From contig JABFGC010000001.1 of NCBI GenBank assembly GCA_013112685.1, forward strand, positions 1,178,001 to 1,242,000: a DNA stretch of 64,000 nucleotides, read 5' to 3'. Positions 37,252-47,092 of this stretch are shown here, in pieces. The DNA is from Chloroflexota bacterium. GTDB lineage: Bacteria; Chloroflexota; Anaerolineae; Anaerolineales; Villigracilaceae. Under the pieces are notes generated by a model. It did no database searches. It had not been told where the DNA came from and saw nothing but the letters and a program-made list of their open reading frames with translations. Positions within the stretch are counted from its first letter, which is position 1. Each line of letters starts with the position of its first letter. The position numbers and the translations under genes were made by a program.

Positions 37252-38733
37252 ATGACCCTTTCTCGTAGAGACTTCCTCAAGCTCGCCACTCTCCTCTCCG
37301 CCAGTGCTGCACTTTCATCCTGCGCCCCCGCCCTGCGCCGACTCTCGAACGACCTGCCCGCCGTGCCGTGGAGTCCGCTTAGCGCCGCAGACTTCACCGC
37401 ACTAAATCGCATCACCTTCGGCGCGAGAGTGGACGAACGCGCCCGCCTGGCAGAGGTTGGCTTGGCAAACTACATCGAAGAACAACTCGACTATGAAACC
37501 ATCAACGACCTAACCTTAGACCTTCAACTTTCAACCTTCAACACACTCACCATGGCAGCCAACGAGATCGAAGCCGTCACCAACCAACTCTTCGACGGCT
37601 ACGACCGCCAGCGCCCCATCAACGAACTGCGTCAAGCCACCTTTCTGCGTCAACTCTACAGCAAGCGCCAACTCTACGAAGTGATGGTGGATTTCTGGAG
37701 CGACCACTTCAATATCTTCATCGAGAAAGAGCCGTGCTTCTACCTCAAACCTGTAGATGACCGCGAAGTGATCCGCAAGCATGCCCTCGGCAACTTCCGT
37801 GACCTTGTCTGGGCGTCCGCGCATTCGCCAGCCATGCTGACCTATCTCGACAATCAAGCCAATGTCAAAGGCACGCCCAACGAGAACTACGCCCGCGAAC
37901 TGATGGAACTCCACACCCTCGGCGTGGATGGCGGCTACACCCAAAACGACGTCATGCAACTCGCGCGATGTCTCACCGGCTGGTCGGTCAAGGAACATTT
38001 CTGGCTTGGCGATTTTGTCTTCAAGGAAAATCAGCACGAACCCGGCGAGAAAAATGTTCTGGGTCTCGCGATTCAAGAATCGGGTCAGAGGGAGGCGGAG
38101 CAGGTCATCGAACATCTTGCCTTACATCCATCCACTGCAAAATTTATCTGCACCAAACTTGCTCGTCGTTTCATTGCCGATGACCCGCCGCAGGAAATCA
38201 TCGAGAAAGCTGCGCAAACGTTTCTCGCCGCCAAAGGCGATATCAAATCTGTGCTGCGTGTCATCCTGCTCGATGGTCTCGCTTTTGCGCAACCCAAATA
38301 CAAACGCCCGCTCAACTTCGTGCTTTCTGCGCTGCGTATGCTCAATGCTGAAACCGATGGTGTGGCATTGCAAGAGCATCTCTCGCGAATGGGGCAGCTC
38401 GCTTTCAACCTGCCCACGCCCGATGGCTACCCCGACACAAGCGACGCCTGGCAAGGCAGTCTCATGCCGCGCTGGCAGTTCGCGTTCGAATTGATCCGCA
38501 ACGAGATTCCAAAGACCACCCACAACCTCAATGCTTTATTGGATGTCGTCTCTAGCGGCAGTTTACACACCGACGTGGATTCACTCACCTCATTGCTTTT
38601 AGGCACGCCGTTAGATCGCCTCACCCGCGACGGGATGATGGATACCGTCCATTCGGCGGGTGCCACCGAGGAAGAGACCCTGCAAATCATCGCCGCAAGT
38701 TTGATTGCGTCACCTGCATTTCAGTGGAGATAA
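37252..38733 (+). CDS. DUF1800-family secreted protein (Tat signal)
   Basis: 493 residues. The Tat motif SRRDFLKLA and a following lipobox-like LSSC indicate export across the membrane. DUF1800 blocks: LNRITFGAR, VDFWSDHFNIF, NENYARELMELHTLG, GGYTQNDVMQLARCLTGWSV. It is paired with a DUF1501 gene, a pairing common in environmental bacteria; function unknown. Heptamers at 37511-37543 are translated as LDLQLSTFNTL. Confidence 0.92.
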   Translation: MTLSRRDFLKLATLLSASAALSSCAPALRRLSNDLPAVPWSPLSAADFTALNRITFGARVDERARLAEVGLANYIEEQLDYETINDLTLDLQLSTFNTLTMAANEIEAVTNQLFDGYDRQRPINELRQATFLRQLYSKRQLYEVMVDFWSDHFNIFIEKEPCFYLKPVDDREVIRKHALGNFRDLVWASAHSPAMLTYLDNQANVKGTPNENYARELMELHTLGVDGGYTQNDVMQLARCLTGWSVKEHFWLGDFVFKENQHEPGEKNVLGLAIQESGQREAEQVIEHLALHPSTAKFICTKLARRFIADDPPQEIIEKAAQTFLAAKGDIKSVLRVILLDGLAFAQPKYKRPLNFVLSALRMLNAETDGVALQEHLSRMGQLAFNLPTPDGYPDTSDAWQGSLMPRWQFAFELIRNEIPKTTHNLNALLDVVSSGSLHTDVDSLTSLLLGTPLDRLTRDGMMDTVHSAGATEEETLQIIAASLIASPAFQWR

Positions 38734-38737
38734 CTTT

Positions 38738-38810
38738 CCCTCACCCTAACCCTCTCCCTTTGGGAGAGGGGACTCCCTTCCCCTTCGGGGGAAGGGTTGG
38801 GGATGAGGGC
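38738..38810. repeat. CCCTCACC palindromic element (intergenic)
   Basis: 73 bp, same family and orientation as 35848, directly after the DUF1800 stop and before the DUF1501 gene. Confidence 0.9.
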
Positions 38811-38825
38811 GAATTGGAGATAACG

Positions 38826-40039
38826 ATGTTAGAAACCTTACCTGTACTTCATCAAATCTCAACCAAGACCTGGATGCCGCGCCTCTCGTTCGCGCCAAAA
38901 AATACCTCCCCACGCGGAGACACTCTCGTCGTTGTTTTCCTGCGCGGTGCAGCGGACGTGCTCAACATGGTCGTGCCGCACGGCGAAGAAGCCTACTATG
39001 CGTTGCGTCCAACTCTCGGCATTGCAAGACCGGATGATTTAAGAAAGATGAAAGAAGAAAGAACCGTAGACTTGGACGGTTTCTTTGGCTTTCATCCAAA
39101 TTTGAGTCCCCTGCTTGAAGCCTGGCAAAGCCGACAACTCGCCATCATCCATGCCTGCGGCGCACCGGACGAATCGCGCAGTCACTTCAAGGCGATGGAA
39201 CTCATGGAGCGCGGCGTGGATGACAAGCGCGGCCCCGCCTCGGGTTGGATCGGACGTCACCTCGCCACATTGAACACCGGCAACTCATCGCCATTGCGAG
39301 CCGTTGGCATGGGAACCCGTCCGCAGCGCAGTTTGAGCGGCTCGGCCCCGTCTCTGCCCTGCGCTCCATCGCAGACTTTCACCTCGGCGGCGACCAGCGC
39401 GCCCTTCAGCAAATGCGCGCCGCGCTCGCTTACATCTATCAAGGAGATGAACTCGGGCAAGATACCCTGTCCATCATGGACACTCTGCAAAAACTCGACC
39501 CTACCAATTACCAATCTCCAATTACTAATTACCCCGACACCGAATTCGGTCTCGCACTCAAACAAACCGCCATGCTCATCAAAGCGGAAGTGGGCTTGGA
39601 AGTCTCTGCCATTGACCTCGGCGGCTGGGATACGCACTTCACCCAAGGCTCGACCACTGGATTAATGCCGAACCTGATGAAAGACCTTGCCGAAGGTCTC
39701 GCCGCCTTCCATGCCGATATGGCAGACCACATGAACAAACTCACCACCGTTACCATGTCCGAGTTTGGGCGGCGCGCCTACGAAAACGGCAGCCTCGGCA
39801 CGGATCACGGTCACGGCAGCATGATGGTGGTCCTCGGCGGCAGCGTGGACGGCGGCAAGGTCCACGGGCAGTGGCCCGGCTTGGAGGAAGGTCAACTCAT
39901 TGCGCCCGGCGACCTCGCCGTCACCACCGACTACCGCGATGTGCTGTCCGAGATTCTGGTCAAGCGCTTGAACAATCCCGCCGTGAGCGACGTCTTCCCT
40001 GATTATCAGCCTGTGATGAGGAATGTTGTAAAGACATAA
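38826..40039 (+). CDS. DUF1501-family protein (frameshifted)
   Basis: About 404 residues of the DUF1501 (sulfatase/phosphatase-like fold) family: GDTLVVVFLRGAADVLNMVVP, FGFHPNLSPL, SRSHFKAMELMERG, DLGGWDTHF, MSEFGRRAYENGSLGTDHGHG. A one-base shift near 39318 separates the halves. Heptamers at 39500-39536 (ATTACCA type) encode PTNYQSPITNYPD. Partner of the DUF1800 gene. Confidence 0.88.
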
Positions 40040-40058
40040 GTTTATGTGTGACAACAGA

Positions 40059-40083
40059 AAACTCCCGAACCAGCCGGGAGTTT
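40059..40083 (+). terminator. Terminator after the DUF1501 gene
   Basis: AAACTCCCG / CGGGAGTTT arms, 7-nt loop, then CTCTTTG. It could serve both convergent genes. Confidence 0.8.
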
Positions 40084-40104
40084 CTCTTTGCTCGTCACTT
40101 ATTT

Positions 40105-41143
40105 CTATCTCTCCAGGCTCACCACCCCGCCCAGCGCGTTCAATTTCAACGTCCACGTACTGCCGACCTGGAACTGCTGAAATTCATCTACAGAACCCGG
40201 CGAATACGTGATCTGTCCGTCCGCGGTATCGAAATACACGTTCAGAGTTTGAGAGGCTGTCCCAACCCGCTGGTCCGCAAAAATCGTCGGCTCGGCGTAG
40301 ACGGGATACAGGTCGTAGCCGCTCAGTTCGTATGTCTGGATAGTCTTCCATTCGTCCACGGTGTAACTGCAATATTGCTCGGTCTCCGTGCGGCATTCTT
40401 CCACAACCTCGGCGTACCCGTTGCCGCGGTCAATCGCCTTCTCTTCGCAGATTTCCCGGCTCTCATCGCGGCAGGAGACGTTGTACGCATCCGAAGGCGG
40501 GCTGCCGCGCTCGTTCGTGTGATCAACCGGCTGAACTTCCTGCACCGGGACGGACGTCTGCCAGTACACGCTGGCGACTGTCCCTTCGACAGAACGGGAG
40601 GGGAGCACGAACAGGAAAAGGATCGCCACGCAACACACGACCAGAAATGCGCCAATGCCGCCGAAGACCAGCCAGTTGAGTCCCTTTGACTTTGGCTTGG
40701 CAGAGGGAGCGGCGCCCGTTTTCACAGGTGCGGGTTGCGGCTGTTGCGGCGAAACCGCTTTGGGCAGGGGCGCGCCGCATTGCGAACAAGTCGAAGCCGC
40801 TCCCGGGTTCTCAAAACTGCAATTGGTACACTTCACAACTTTCGGCGGAGTCGGAGGCGCTTCCGGGACTCGTCCCGCCTGCCGCGCCTTGCCTTCCTTC
40901 AAATCCGCGCCGCACTGCGAACAGGTCGCCGCCGTCGCCGGGTTGCGTGTGCCGCAAAACCCGCAGTGGATATCTGCCCCCGCGCTTACCGCCGCTTTTG
41001 CTTTTTCGTCGGTGATCAGTTTTTCATCGGCCGCGCGCTGAAATTGGACGTTCTCCGGCTGGGGCGCGCCGCATTGCTGGCAGGTCTTTGCCGGGACCGG
41101 GATTGCGCCCGTCGCAGTTTGGGCAAACCCACTCCAATTGCAC
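40105..41143 (-). CDS. Membrane protein with three RanBP2-like zinc fingers (frameshifted)
   Basis: About 345 residues. Three CxxC...CxxC fingers: LEWVCPNCDGRNPG..CQQCG, HCGFCGTRNPA..CSQCG, KCTNCSFENPG..CSQCG, of the W-x-CxxC-xxxN-x6-CxxC kind seen in RanBP2-type fingers. Then a Pro-rich linker, one helix (LVFGGIGAFLVVCCVAILFLFVL) and a C-terminal outer domain with several Cys. The GTG start at 41143 plus a one-base shift near 41092 restores the first finger. Ligand unknown; bacterial fingers of this kind may bind RNA or protein. Confidence 0.75.
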
Positions 41144-41237
41144 AAAGCCTTTGCTTCTTCTTTGCATCTACTGCTCCTTGGTTGTTGTCTCAACGAGTGT
41201 ACAACAGAACCGAAACGGCATGAAGGGTACCGGCGTC

Positions 41238-42248
41238 CTACGATGCGAATCCATGCCACCTGCGGATTTCTTCGATGCGCGACTCGTGGTCGGGCTCGGG
41301 ATACGGCGACGAATCGTTCGCATCATTTCGGACCGGGGAGTTGGTCAATGCGCCGAAAACCGCCGCCGCCCCGTTGGCGACGTTCTCCGGGTCGTAGCCG
41401 CCTTCCAATACAAAGACGATCTTTCCGTTGCAGTATTCCTCGGCAAGCCCGACCAGTTTTCTGGAGATGTCGAAAAATCCCTGCGTGGAAAGTCCCAGCG
41501 AGGTGATGGGGTCGTTCCAGTGTGCGTCGAACCCCGCCGAGACCAGGAGCATCTCCGGGCGGAACGCCTCCACCATCGGCTGGAAGATTTCATCGGCGAT
41601 GCGCGCAAGGGTGGCGTCGCCCGCAAAAGCGTGGAGCGGCACATTGGCAATGCGCTTCTTCGCGTGCGGCGCTTCGTTGATCCAGCCGGTGCCGGGATAA
41701 ATCCCCCACTGGTGTGTGGAAACGAACCCCGCGCGTTCATCGTCCATAAATGCCGCCTGCGTGCCATTGCCGTGATGCGCGTCGTAGTCAATGACCATCA
41801 CCCGTTCCATGCCGTGCGCCAGTGCGTCCAGCGCGGCAACGGCGATATTGTTGAAGATGCAAAAGCCCATGGCGCGGTGCGGTTCGGCGTGATGTCCCGG
41901 CGGGCGGACGATGGCAAACCCGTTCCTCGCCTCGCTGTTCAACACTGCCCGCGTGCAGGCGATGACTCCGCCCGCGGCGAGCAGGGCGTCTTCGTAGGAA
42001 GTTTCGGTCACGTAGGTGGGCGCGTAATCAATGATCCCAGGGCCCTCTTTGCACACCTCTTGGATGGCGCGGATCATCCCCGGCTGGTGGACTCGCGCAA
42101 TCTCCTCCTCCCCTGCACGGATCGGCTCGATGCGTTCCGTCCCGAACGAATCCAGCCGCGGCTCGAGCAGGGTCAGCCTGCCCGGGCGTTCGGGGTGATC
42201 GGGATATTCATGACCGCGGGCGGGGACGAAGGTGTAGATGGTATTCAC
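41238..42248 (-). CDS. Histone-deacetylase-family protein
   Basis: 336 residues of the class II HDAC / AcuC / polyamine-deacetylase family. Zinc and catalytic motifs: RPPGHHAEPHRAMGFCIFNN, VIDYDAHHGNGTQ, and VSAGFDAHWNDP, EGGYD. Deacetylates acetyl-lysine or acetylated polyamines in the cytosol. Monocistronic, preceded by a tandem hairpin array in its upstream region. Confidence 0.92.
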   Translation of the reverse strand: MNTIYTFVPARGHEYPDHPERPGRLTLLEPRLDSFGTERIEPIRAGEEEIARVHQPGMIRAIQEVCKEGPGIIDYAPTYVTETSYEDALLAAGGVIACTRAVLNSEARNGFAIVRPPGHHAEPHRAMGFCIFNNIAVAALDALAHGMERVMVIDYDAHHGNGTQAAFMDDERAGFVSTHQWGIYPGTGWINEAPHAKKRIANVPLHAFAGDATLARIADEIFQPMVEAFRPEMLLVSAGFDAHWNDPITSLGLSTQGFFDISRKLVGLAEEYCNGKIVFVLEGGYDPENVANGAAAVFGALTNSPVRNDANDSSPYPEPDHESRIEEIRRWHGFAS

Positions 42249-42285
42249 AAATGAATTATAGCCTTTTTGGTTACCGATATTTGTT

Positions 42286-42518
42286 GGAGTCCTGAAGTTC
42301 TACTTCAGAATTGGCTTTTCATCCTCCGAAAGTAGAACTTTCGGAATCCATCTTGCAATGGGGCTTCGGAGTCCTGAAGTTCTACTTCAGAATTGGCTTT
42401 TCAATCCCCGAAAGTAGAACTTTCGGAATCCATCCTGTAATGGGGCTTCGGAGTCCTGAAGTTCTACTTCAGGACTGGCTTATCATCCTCCGAAAGTAGA
42501 ACTTTCGGAATCCACCTT
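42286..42518. repeat. 82-bp tandem repeat with two hairpins per unit
   Basis: Units begin at 42286, 42368 and 42450 (last one shorter). Each holds CTGAAGTTCTACTTCAG and CCGAAAGTAGAACTTTCGG, two perfect hairpins whose loops/arms (AGTTCTACT and AGTAGAACT) are also complementary to each other. Located between the HDAC gene start and the lipoprotein gene end, both minus strand. Confidence 0.9.
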
Positions 42519-42541
42519 CGCATTTATGCTAGCCTGCTTTT

Positions 42542-43606
42542 CTAATTCCCAAACGTTACCTGTCCCCAAATGAAGCGGGAGAAATCCCGCCAAAAGTTGG
42601 GGTCGCCCGCATTTTCGGGCGGGGCAAAAAGCGGCGACAACAAGCGCAGGTCGTAATTGGGGGGAACTGCAAAATCGGGCGGACTCACCGGAAACCCCGG
42701 GTCGATCAGAGATTGGTAGCGGATGGTCCACGCCAGCGAACCTTTGGGAATTCCGTCCACCAAAACCGAATCCGCCACAATGACGATGTTCGTGTTGTAT
42801 TTTGTATCGAGTACCCAGACACACTTGCCGTTGGACTGAACCCCGATTGGGTAGCCGAGAAACCCAAATACCGGCTTTTGAGTTGTGTCCATCGGCTGGT
42901 CGAGATTGTGATCGTCGTGCAGAGGCGGGATGGACAGGTCTTCGGCGTTGGTCAACCTCATCCCGCCGATTGGGATGTCCAACGTGTGCCGGGCGGTGTT
43001 CAGACTATCGCGGTTGTACGCAACCATCGTAACCATGAACAACAGTTCTTCCCGCGTAGCGACCTGGCGCATCACTTCGTCCATCTGCTTTTCGATTTCG
43101 GGGATCAGGTAGGTGTTTTCCAAAATCGAGTTCAAATACACAGCCTGGACAAGTTCGGGATGAATGAAGGTGACGATGATATATGCCTCGCTCGAATTAT
43201 CCAGCCTGACCATCCTCGTATCCGACCAGCGCTGCGCCTTCTCGATCAGGAACTGGAGGGCGGCATAACGCGCCATCAAAACCTGCTGGGCTTGGATGCC
43301 GGTGGCTGGAATCATCACGGTGAGGTCCGCCATCGAACCTGGGGTGGCGTTTGGCTGGGGCGTTGACACGGGAACCGTCATGCCGGAATACTGGTAGATA
43401 AGGCTGAGCCACGGATGCGGGGTGGACCTGTATACGTTTGCGTTGCCCTCTTCCGGCGGGCAGGGTGTGGACTTTGCATCAGCCTGTGCGGAGGGATCTC
43501 CGCACGCGATGACCCCCGTCACAATAAACATCATCAGCCACCAGCGCGCAACGGCAAACCGGCTGACCCCTCCCAGAAAACTGCCTGACATTACCCCGCC
43601 TTTCAT
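42542..43606 (-). CDS. Hypothetical lipoprotein
   Basis: About 354 residues. Signal peptide with RWWLMMFIVTGVIACG (lipobox VIAC), then a Ser/Thr/Pro-rich stretch and a compact domain without a recognised family (FLIEKAQRWSDTRMVRLD; NRDSLNTARHTLDIPIGG). Starts at 43606 or 43591 (after AGGCGGGG) are both possible. A good promoter lies about 80 bases upstream. Confidence 0.75.
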   Translation of the reverse strand: MKGGVMSGSFLGGVSRFAVARWWLMMFIVTGVIACGDPSAQADAKSTPCPPEEGNANVYRSTPHPWLSLIYQYSGMTVPVSTPQPNATPGSMADLTVMIPATGIQAQQVLMARYAALQFLIEKAQRWSDTRMVRLDNSSEAYIIVTFIHPELVQAVYLNSILENTYLIPEIEKQMDEVMRQVATREELLFMVTMVAYNRDSLNTARHTLDIPIGGMRLTNAEDLSIPPLHDDHNLDQPMDTTQKPVFGFLGYPIGVQSNGKCVWVLDTKYNTNIVIVADSVLVDGIPKGSLAWTIRYQSLIDPGFPVSPPDFAVPPNYDLRLLSPLFAPPENAGDPNFWRDFSRFIWGQVTFGN

Positions 43607-43687
43607 GTTCAATGCTGGAAAATGAAGAGATACTGCTCCCAATCACCTGCGTATGGCTTGGTCCTTTCAGCGGGCGACGATACAACC

Positions 43688-43716
43688 ATTATAGTGGCTG
43701 CAAATCTTCCATTCAA
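43688..43716 (-). promoter_or_regulatory. Promoter of the hypothetical lipoprotein gene
   Basis: On the minus strand TTGAAT, 17-bp spacer, TATAAT. Confidence 0.7.
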
Positions 43717-43895
43717 GGTCATTTGTCATATTTCCCCGCCCTTAAAAAGTTCCGCCGCCTGCCAGCATGGGGGGGACATGTTGGTCAGGGCGGCGGGGGA
43801 CACCAAAATACCAGTAAAAGGGAGGGCAGGTGTCGTTGGTGACAATATACACCCTTTTTATCCAAATTGCATTAAAACTATATAAGACAAAGGTA

Positions 43896-44360
43896 CTACT
43901 CTTTTCCGCCGAAGATTTTCAACCACTCGTCCACTTCTTTGGGAGAGACTTGCTTCTCTTCCGCCTCGGTCTTCGACCCGGAAGCCAGTGCCGCCCGAAG
44001 AAGTTTTACAAACCCCTCGGCAGAAAGCGCCGCCGCCCCGTTGACCTTTGCCGCTCCCTGCACCTCCCGGTCGGAGGAGACCACCGTCCAGTTCTTTGCC
44101 GCTTTGCCCATGCTTTCCAACCGCGCGCGGATGGCGGAATCAGCCGTCCGCGTGAGGGGGATGAAATGCGCCTTGACGGTTCCGAGTTTGCGCGTCCCAG
44201 CCGCGCCCGCCGGAGCGCCGTCAAAGTAGACCTCGACCGGTTGGCGTTTGATCCGCACAAAGTCCTGGAGGAAGCGCACCAGTTCCATTTCGTCGTCGGG
44301 GTTGTCGAGGCGCAGCCCCAGTTTGGGAATCAGGTTATGACCGTCAATCAGGTAGGGCAT
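43896..44360 (-). CDS. NYN/YacP-like nuclease
   Basis: 154 residues starting MPYLIDGHNLIPKLGL, with the acidic residues of the NYN (PIN-like) fold: Asp6, FDGAP, VVSSDREVQ. YacP/Rae1 relatives are ribonucleases acting on mRNA or rRNA. The C-terminus is a short basic/acidic tail. Separate from its neighbours by terminators. Confidence 0.85.
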   Translation of the reverse strand: MPYLIDGHNLIPKLGLRLDNPDDEMELVRFLQDFVRIKRQPVEVYFDGAPAGAAGTRKLGTVKAHFIPLTRTADSAIRARLESMGKAAKNWTVVSSDREVQGAAKVNGAAALSAEGFVKLLRAALASGSKTEAEEKQVSPKEVDEWLKIFGGKE

Positions 44361-44374
44361 GGAGTCATTGTACT

Positions 44375-44410
44375 AAAAAACGACGGTCACCTTCAAGATG
44401 ACCGTCGTTT
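44375..44410 (-). terminator. Terminator of the osmC-family gene
   Basis: CGACGGTCA / TGACCGTCG arms; on the minus strand followed by TTTTTTAG, three bases after the osmC-family stop. Confidence 0.85.
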
Positions 44411-44412
44411 GC

Positions 44413-44805
44413 TCAAGCGGTTTCCGCCACTTTCGTCTTCACATCGAAGGCGGGCGGGTTTTCCAGCGTCTTTTTCACCTTGCACAACTCGGCGGAGCGC
44501 ACGAGCGCGGCGTGATACTGTTCGGGGAAAGTGGGCGGGACCTGGATTTCGAGTTCGATGAGGTCCATCAACCCGGTTGCCGGATCGGGGTGGTTGCGCT
44601 GAACGATGCGGATGCCCTCCGTGGGCAGGTTGCGCTGGCGGCAGAAACCCAGCACGTAGATTCCAGCGCAGGTGCCGATGGATGCCAGGAACAGTTCGAA
44701 CGGCATCGGTGCGGTATCCGCGGGCGGCTGGTCGGTTTTGAACGTGTGCCCTCGAAAATGCGCGTCCACCTTCAAGCCGCCGGGGAAGTCAATAGTCATT
44801 TCCAT
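44413..44805 (-). CDS. OsmC-family protein
   Basis: 130 residues of the OsmC/Ohr fold: GLKVDAHFRGHTFKTDQP, PFELFLASIGTCAGIYV with the first redox Cys, and SAELCKVKKTLENPP with the second Cys. Members reduce organic peroxides or act in sulfur/persulfide handling. Start at 44805 with GGAGG. Confidence 0.88.
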   Translation of the reverse strand: MEMTIDFPGGLKVDAHFRGHTFKTDQPPADTAPMPFELFLASIGTCAGIYVLGFCRQRNLPTEGIRIVQRNHPDPATGLMDLIELEIQVPPTFPEQYHAALVRSAELCKVKKTLENPPAFDVKTKVAETA

Positions 44806-45044
44806 GAGAAAATCCTCCAATTTATAGTCGTTGATTGGATGCGAAGCGCCGTCAAAAGTTGCAAACGATTGTCGGATTTGAGGGGTGACATTCATCGCCG
44901 CGCGGTTCACTGTGCGCAAATGCACCATATTGACTCCGGTTTCGTATATGGATGTGTGAATTCCCTCCCTTAATTTTCGATGCGAGAAAATATTCTGCGC
45001 GCAATTCCGAATATAATGAATAGACCAAACCGAAGGAGACACTC

Positions 45045-45404
45045 ATGACCGAGAAAAAACCATCCGAGATTATCGTCAATCAGCAGGGCGGCGTGGTGCG
45101 GAACATCCTCAACCAGATCAAACTCATCGTCCGGCTGATGGGCGACCCTCGCGTAAATATCTTTGCCAAACTGATCCCGATCGGCACGCTCGTGTACCTG
45201 ATCTCGCCCATTGACGCGGTATCGCTTCCCATCATCGGCGCGGTGGACGATGCGGCGCTGCTCTGGCTCGGCTCTTACATCTTTACCGAACTCTGCCCGC
45301 CGGATGTGGTCGCCGAGCACATGAAGGCGCTGGCGGCAAATACCACACCGGGCGGCTCTCAGGATGATGTGGTGGACGCCGAGACCACCGAAGTCAAAGA
45401 ATGA
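45045..45404 (+). CDS. YkvA-like DUF1232 membrane protein
   Basis: 119 residues: DUF1232 core LIPIGTLVYLISPIDAVSLPIIGAVDDAALLWLG with one to two helices. Function unknown. A TATAAT (45012) and GAAGGAGA precede the start. Overlaps the sugar dehydrogenase gene (ATGA). Confidence 0.88.
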   Translation: MTEKKPSEIIVNQQGGVVRNILNQIKLIVRLMGDPRVNIFAKLIPIGTLVYLISPIDAVSLPIIGAVDDAALLWLGSYIFTELCPPDVVAEHMKALAANTTPGGSQDDVVDAETTEVKE

Positions 45405-46614
45405 AACGGATTGTGATTTTATTGACCCTGCCGGTGCTTCTCGCCTGCGGGGGATTTTCGGACACGATCACGCCGACAGCCCCGCCTCCTTCTCCCACGA
45501 CGACTGTTCCCCCAACCCAAACCGATACTCCCACTCCTTCTCCGTCGCCGACGGTGACTCCCACGGTCAGCGCGAGCCAGTTCCCCAACCCCGATGGCTA
45601 CGAATGGCGGCTCATCGCCAGCGGACTCACCCGCCCCGTGGACGTACGATCTGCGCGCGACGGTTCGGGCAGGCTGTTCGTCATCGAAAAATACGGCGCG
45701 ATTCGCATCTTCAAGGACGGCGCGCTCCTTCCACAGCCCTTCATCAACATTGACGACCGCGTGAACGATACGAGCAATGAAATGGGGCTGCTGGGTCTGG
45801 CGTTTCACCCCGATTTCGAACGGAACGGATTTTTCTACGTCAATTACACCGGCAGCGGCGGACACACGCGCATTTCGCGTTTTCAGGCAAACGGGGATAC
45901 CGCCGACCCGAACAGCGAAAAGGTCTTGTTGATCGTTGACCAGCCGTTCCCGAATCACAACGGCGGGGCGGTGGTCTTCGGACCGGACGGCTATCTTTAC
46001 CTCGGCTTGGGCGACGGCGGAGCGGCGGGAGACCCCTTCAAGAACGCCAGAACACCCGCTCCCTGCTTGGCAAGATTCTGCGGATTGACGTAAACAACGG
46101 CGACCCGTATGCCATTCCAGCCGATAACCCTTTCGGCAATGAAGTCTGGGCGTATGGCTTGCGCAATCCCTGGCGCATTTCGTTCGACAGAGCCACCGGC
46201 GACCTGTGGATCGGCGACGTGGGGCAGAACGCCCTGGAAGAAATTGACTTCCTGCCAGCCAGTTCGCCGGGCGGCGTCAACTTCGGCTGGAGTATCATGG
46301 AAGGCTCGCGCGGATACGACGGCGACCCCGACCCAAGCCTGACTTTGCCTGTGGCGGAATACAGCCACGAGTTTGGGTGTTCGGTCACGGGCGGGTACGT
46401 CTATCGCGGCTCGATGCCGGAGTGGAATGGAATTTATTTCTACGGCGACTATTGTTCGGGGATCATTTGGGGGTTGATCCGCTTGAATGGTCAGTGGCAG
46501 TCCCAGGTCCTGTTTGAAGCGGGGGTAACGATCACATCCTTCGGCGAGGATGAAGCCGGGGAAGTCTATCTCGCCAGCGATAATGGGAGTCTTTACATTC
46601 TTGCAAGAAAATAA
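45401..46614 (+). CDS. PQQ-dependent sugar dehydrogenase-like lipoprotein (frameshifted)
   Basis: About 404 residues. Lipobox LLACG, a Thr/Pro/Ser-rich spacer, then a six-bladed beta-propeller of the soluble glucose/sorbosone dehydrogenase family: GLTRPVDV, GLLGLAFHPDF, NHNGGAVVFGPDGYLYLGLGDGG, YGLRNPWRISFD, GDVGQN. One missing base near 46050 (KNA/QNTRSLLGKILRIDV) breaks the frame. Family members oxidise aldoses with PQQ at the cell surface; whether this one binds PQQ is not known. Confidence 0.88.
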
Positions 46615-46659
46615 GGACTTATCACATCTTAAATAGGCGGTTTGTCATGCGGGTTTATG

Positions 46660-46690
46660 ACGCCTGTCACTGGTGTGGCAGGCGTTTTTC
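46660..46690 (+). terminator. Terminator after the sugar dehydrogenase
   Basis: ACGCCTG / CAGGCGT arms, 12-nt loop, then TTTTT. Confidence 0.8.
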
Positions 46691-46752
46691 CCGTACACTT
46701 TCGGAGTGTCAGAGTCAGAAAGTGCCGCTGAGTTCTGCGGCGGGAGGCAGAC

Positions 46753-46971
46753 ATGACCGAGAAAGTTTGGCAGGTTGAGAAAGTGAAATACTGCGAACTT
46801 CTGAGGCGGGAGGTAACCATCGAGAACGAGGTGGTTTACCCTGCCGAGCACCTGCCCGACCAGCCCCCGCGAGTGACAGCGCACCGCTGTTCTCATTCGC
46901 TGGAATGTAACCTGATGGACAAACCGGCTTGCGCCCTGTGCGGCACGAACCCTGACATGGATATAGTGTAA
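46753..46971 (+). CDS. Small Cys/His-rich hypothetical protein
   Basis: 72 residues with GGGAGG upstream of the ATG. Cys14 (VKYCELL), an RCSHSLEC segment, and CALCG near the C-terminus could hold one zinc or metal. No family recognised. Hairpins (GAGCAACCGCAAGTTGCTC; CACCGCGTGTGAACGCGGTG) follow the stop. Confidence 0.6.
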   Translation: MTEKVWQVEKVKYCELLRREVTIENEVVYPAEHLPDQPPRVTAHRCSHSLECNLMDKPACALCGTNPDMDIV

Positions 46972-47092
46972 TCGAGCAACCGCAAGTTGCTCCTCCAAAC
47001 TCTCTCTCCTCCCTCTGAGTTGGTCTATTGGCTGCACCGCGTGTGAACGCGGTGTATGCCGTTAAATGGGGGATTTACCCTGCCGCTTATTT

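Noticed and set aside
38738..38810. Rho-independent terminator between DUF1800 and DUF1501 genes
   Set aside because: Hairpins match the dispersed CCCTCACC palindromic family and no T-run follows; kept as a repeat.
42286..42518. Possible CRISPR array
   Set aside because: Units are contiguous 82-bp repeats with hairpins and no unique spacers; no cas gene nearby.
43643..43895. Small RNA or gene in the gap upstream of the lipoprotein gene
   Set aside because: Only a minus-strand promoter was supportable; the remaining bases show G-runs but no coherent structure or ORF.
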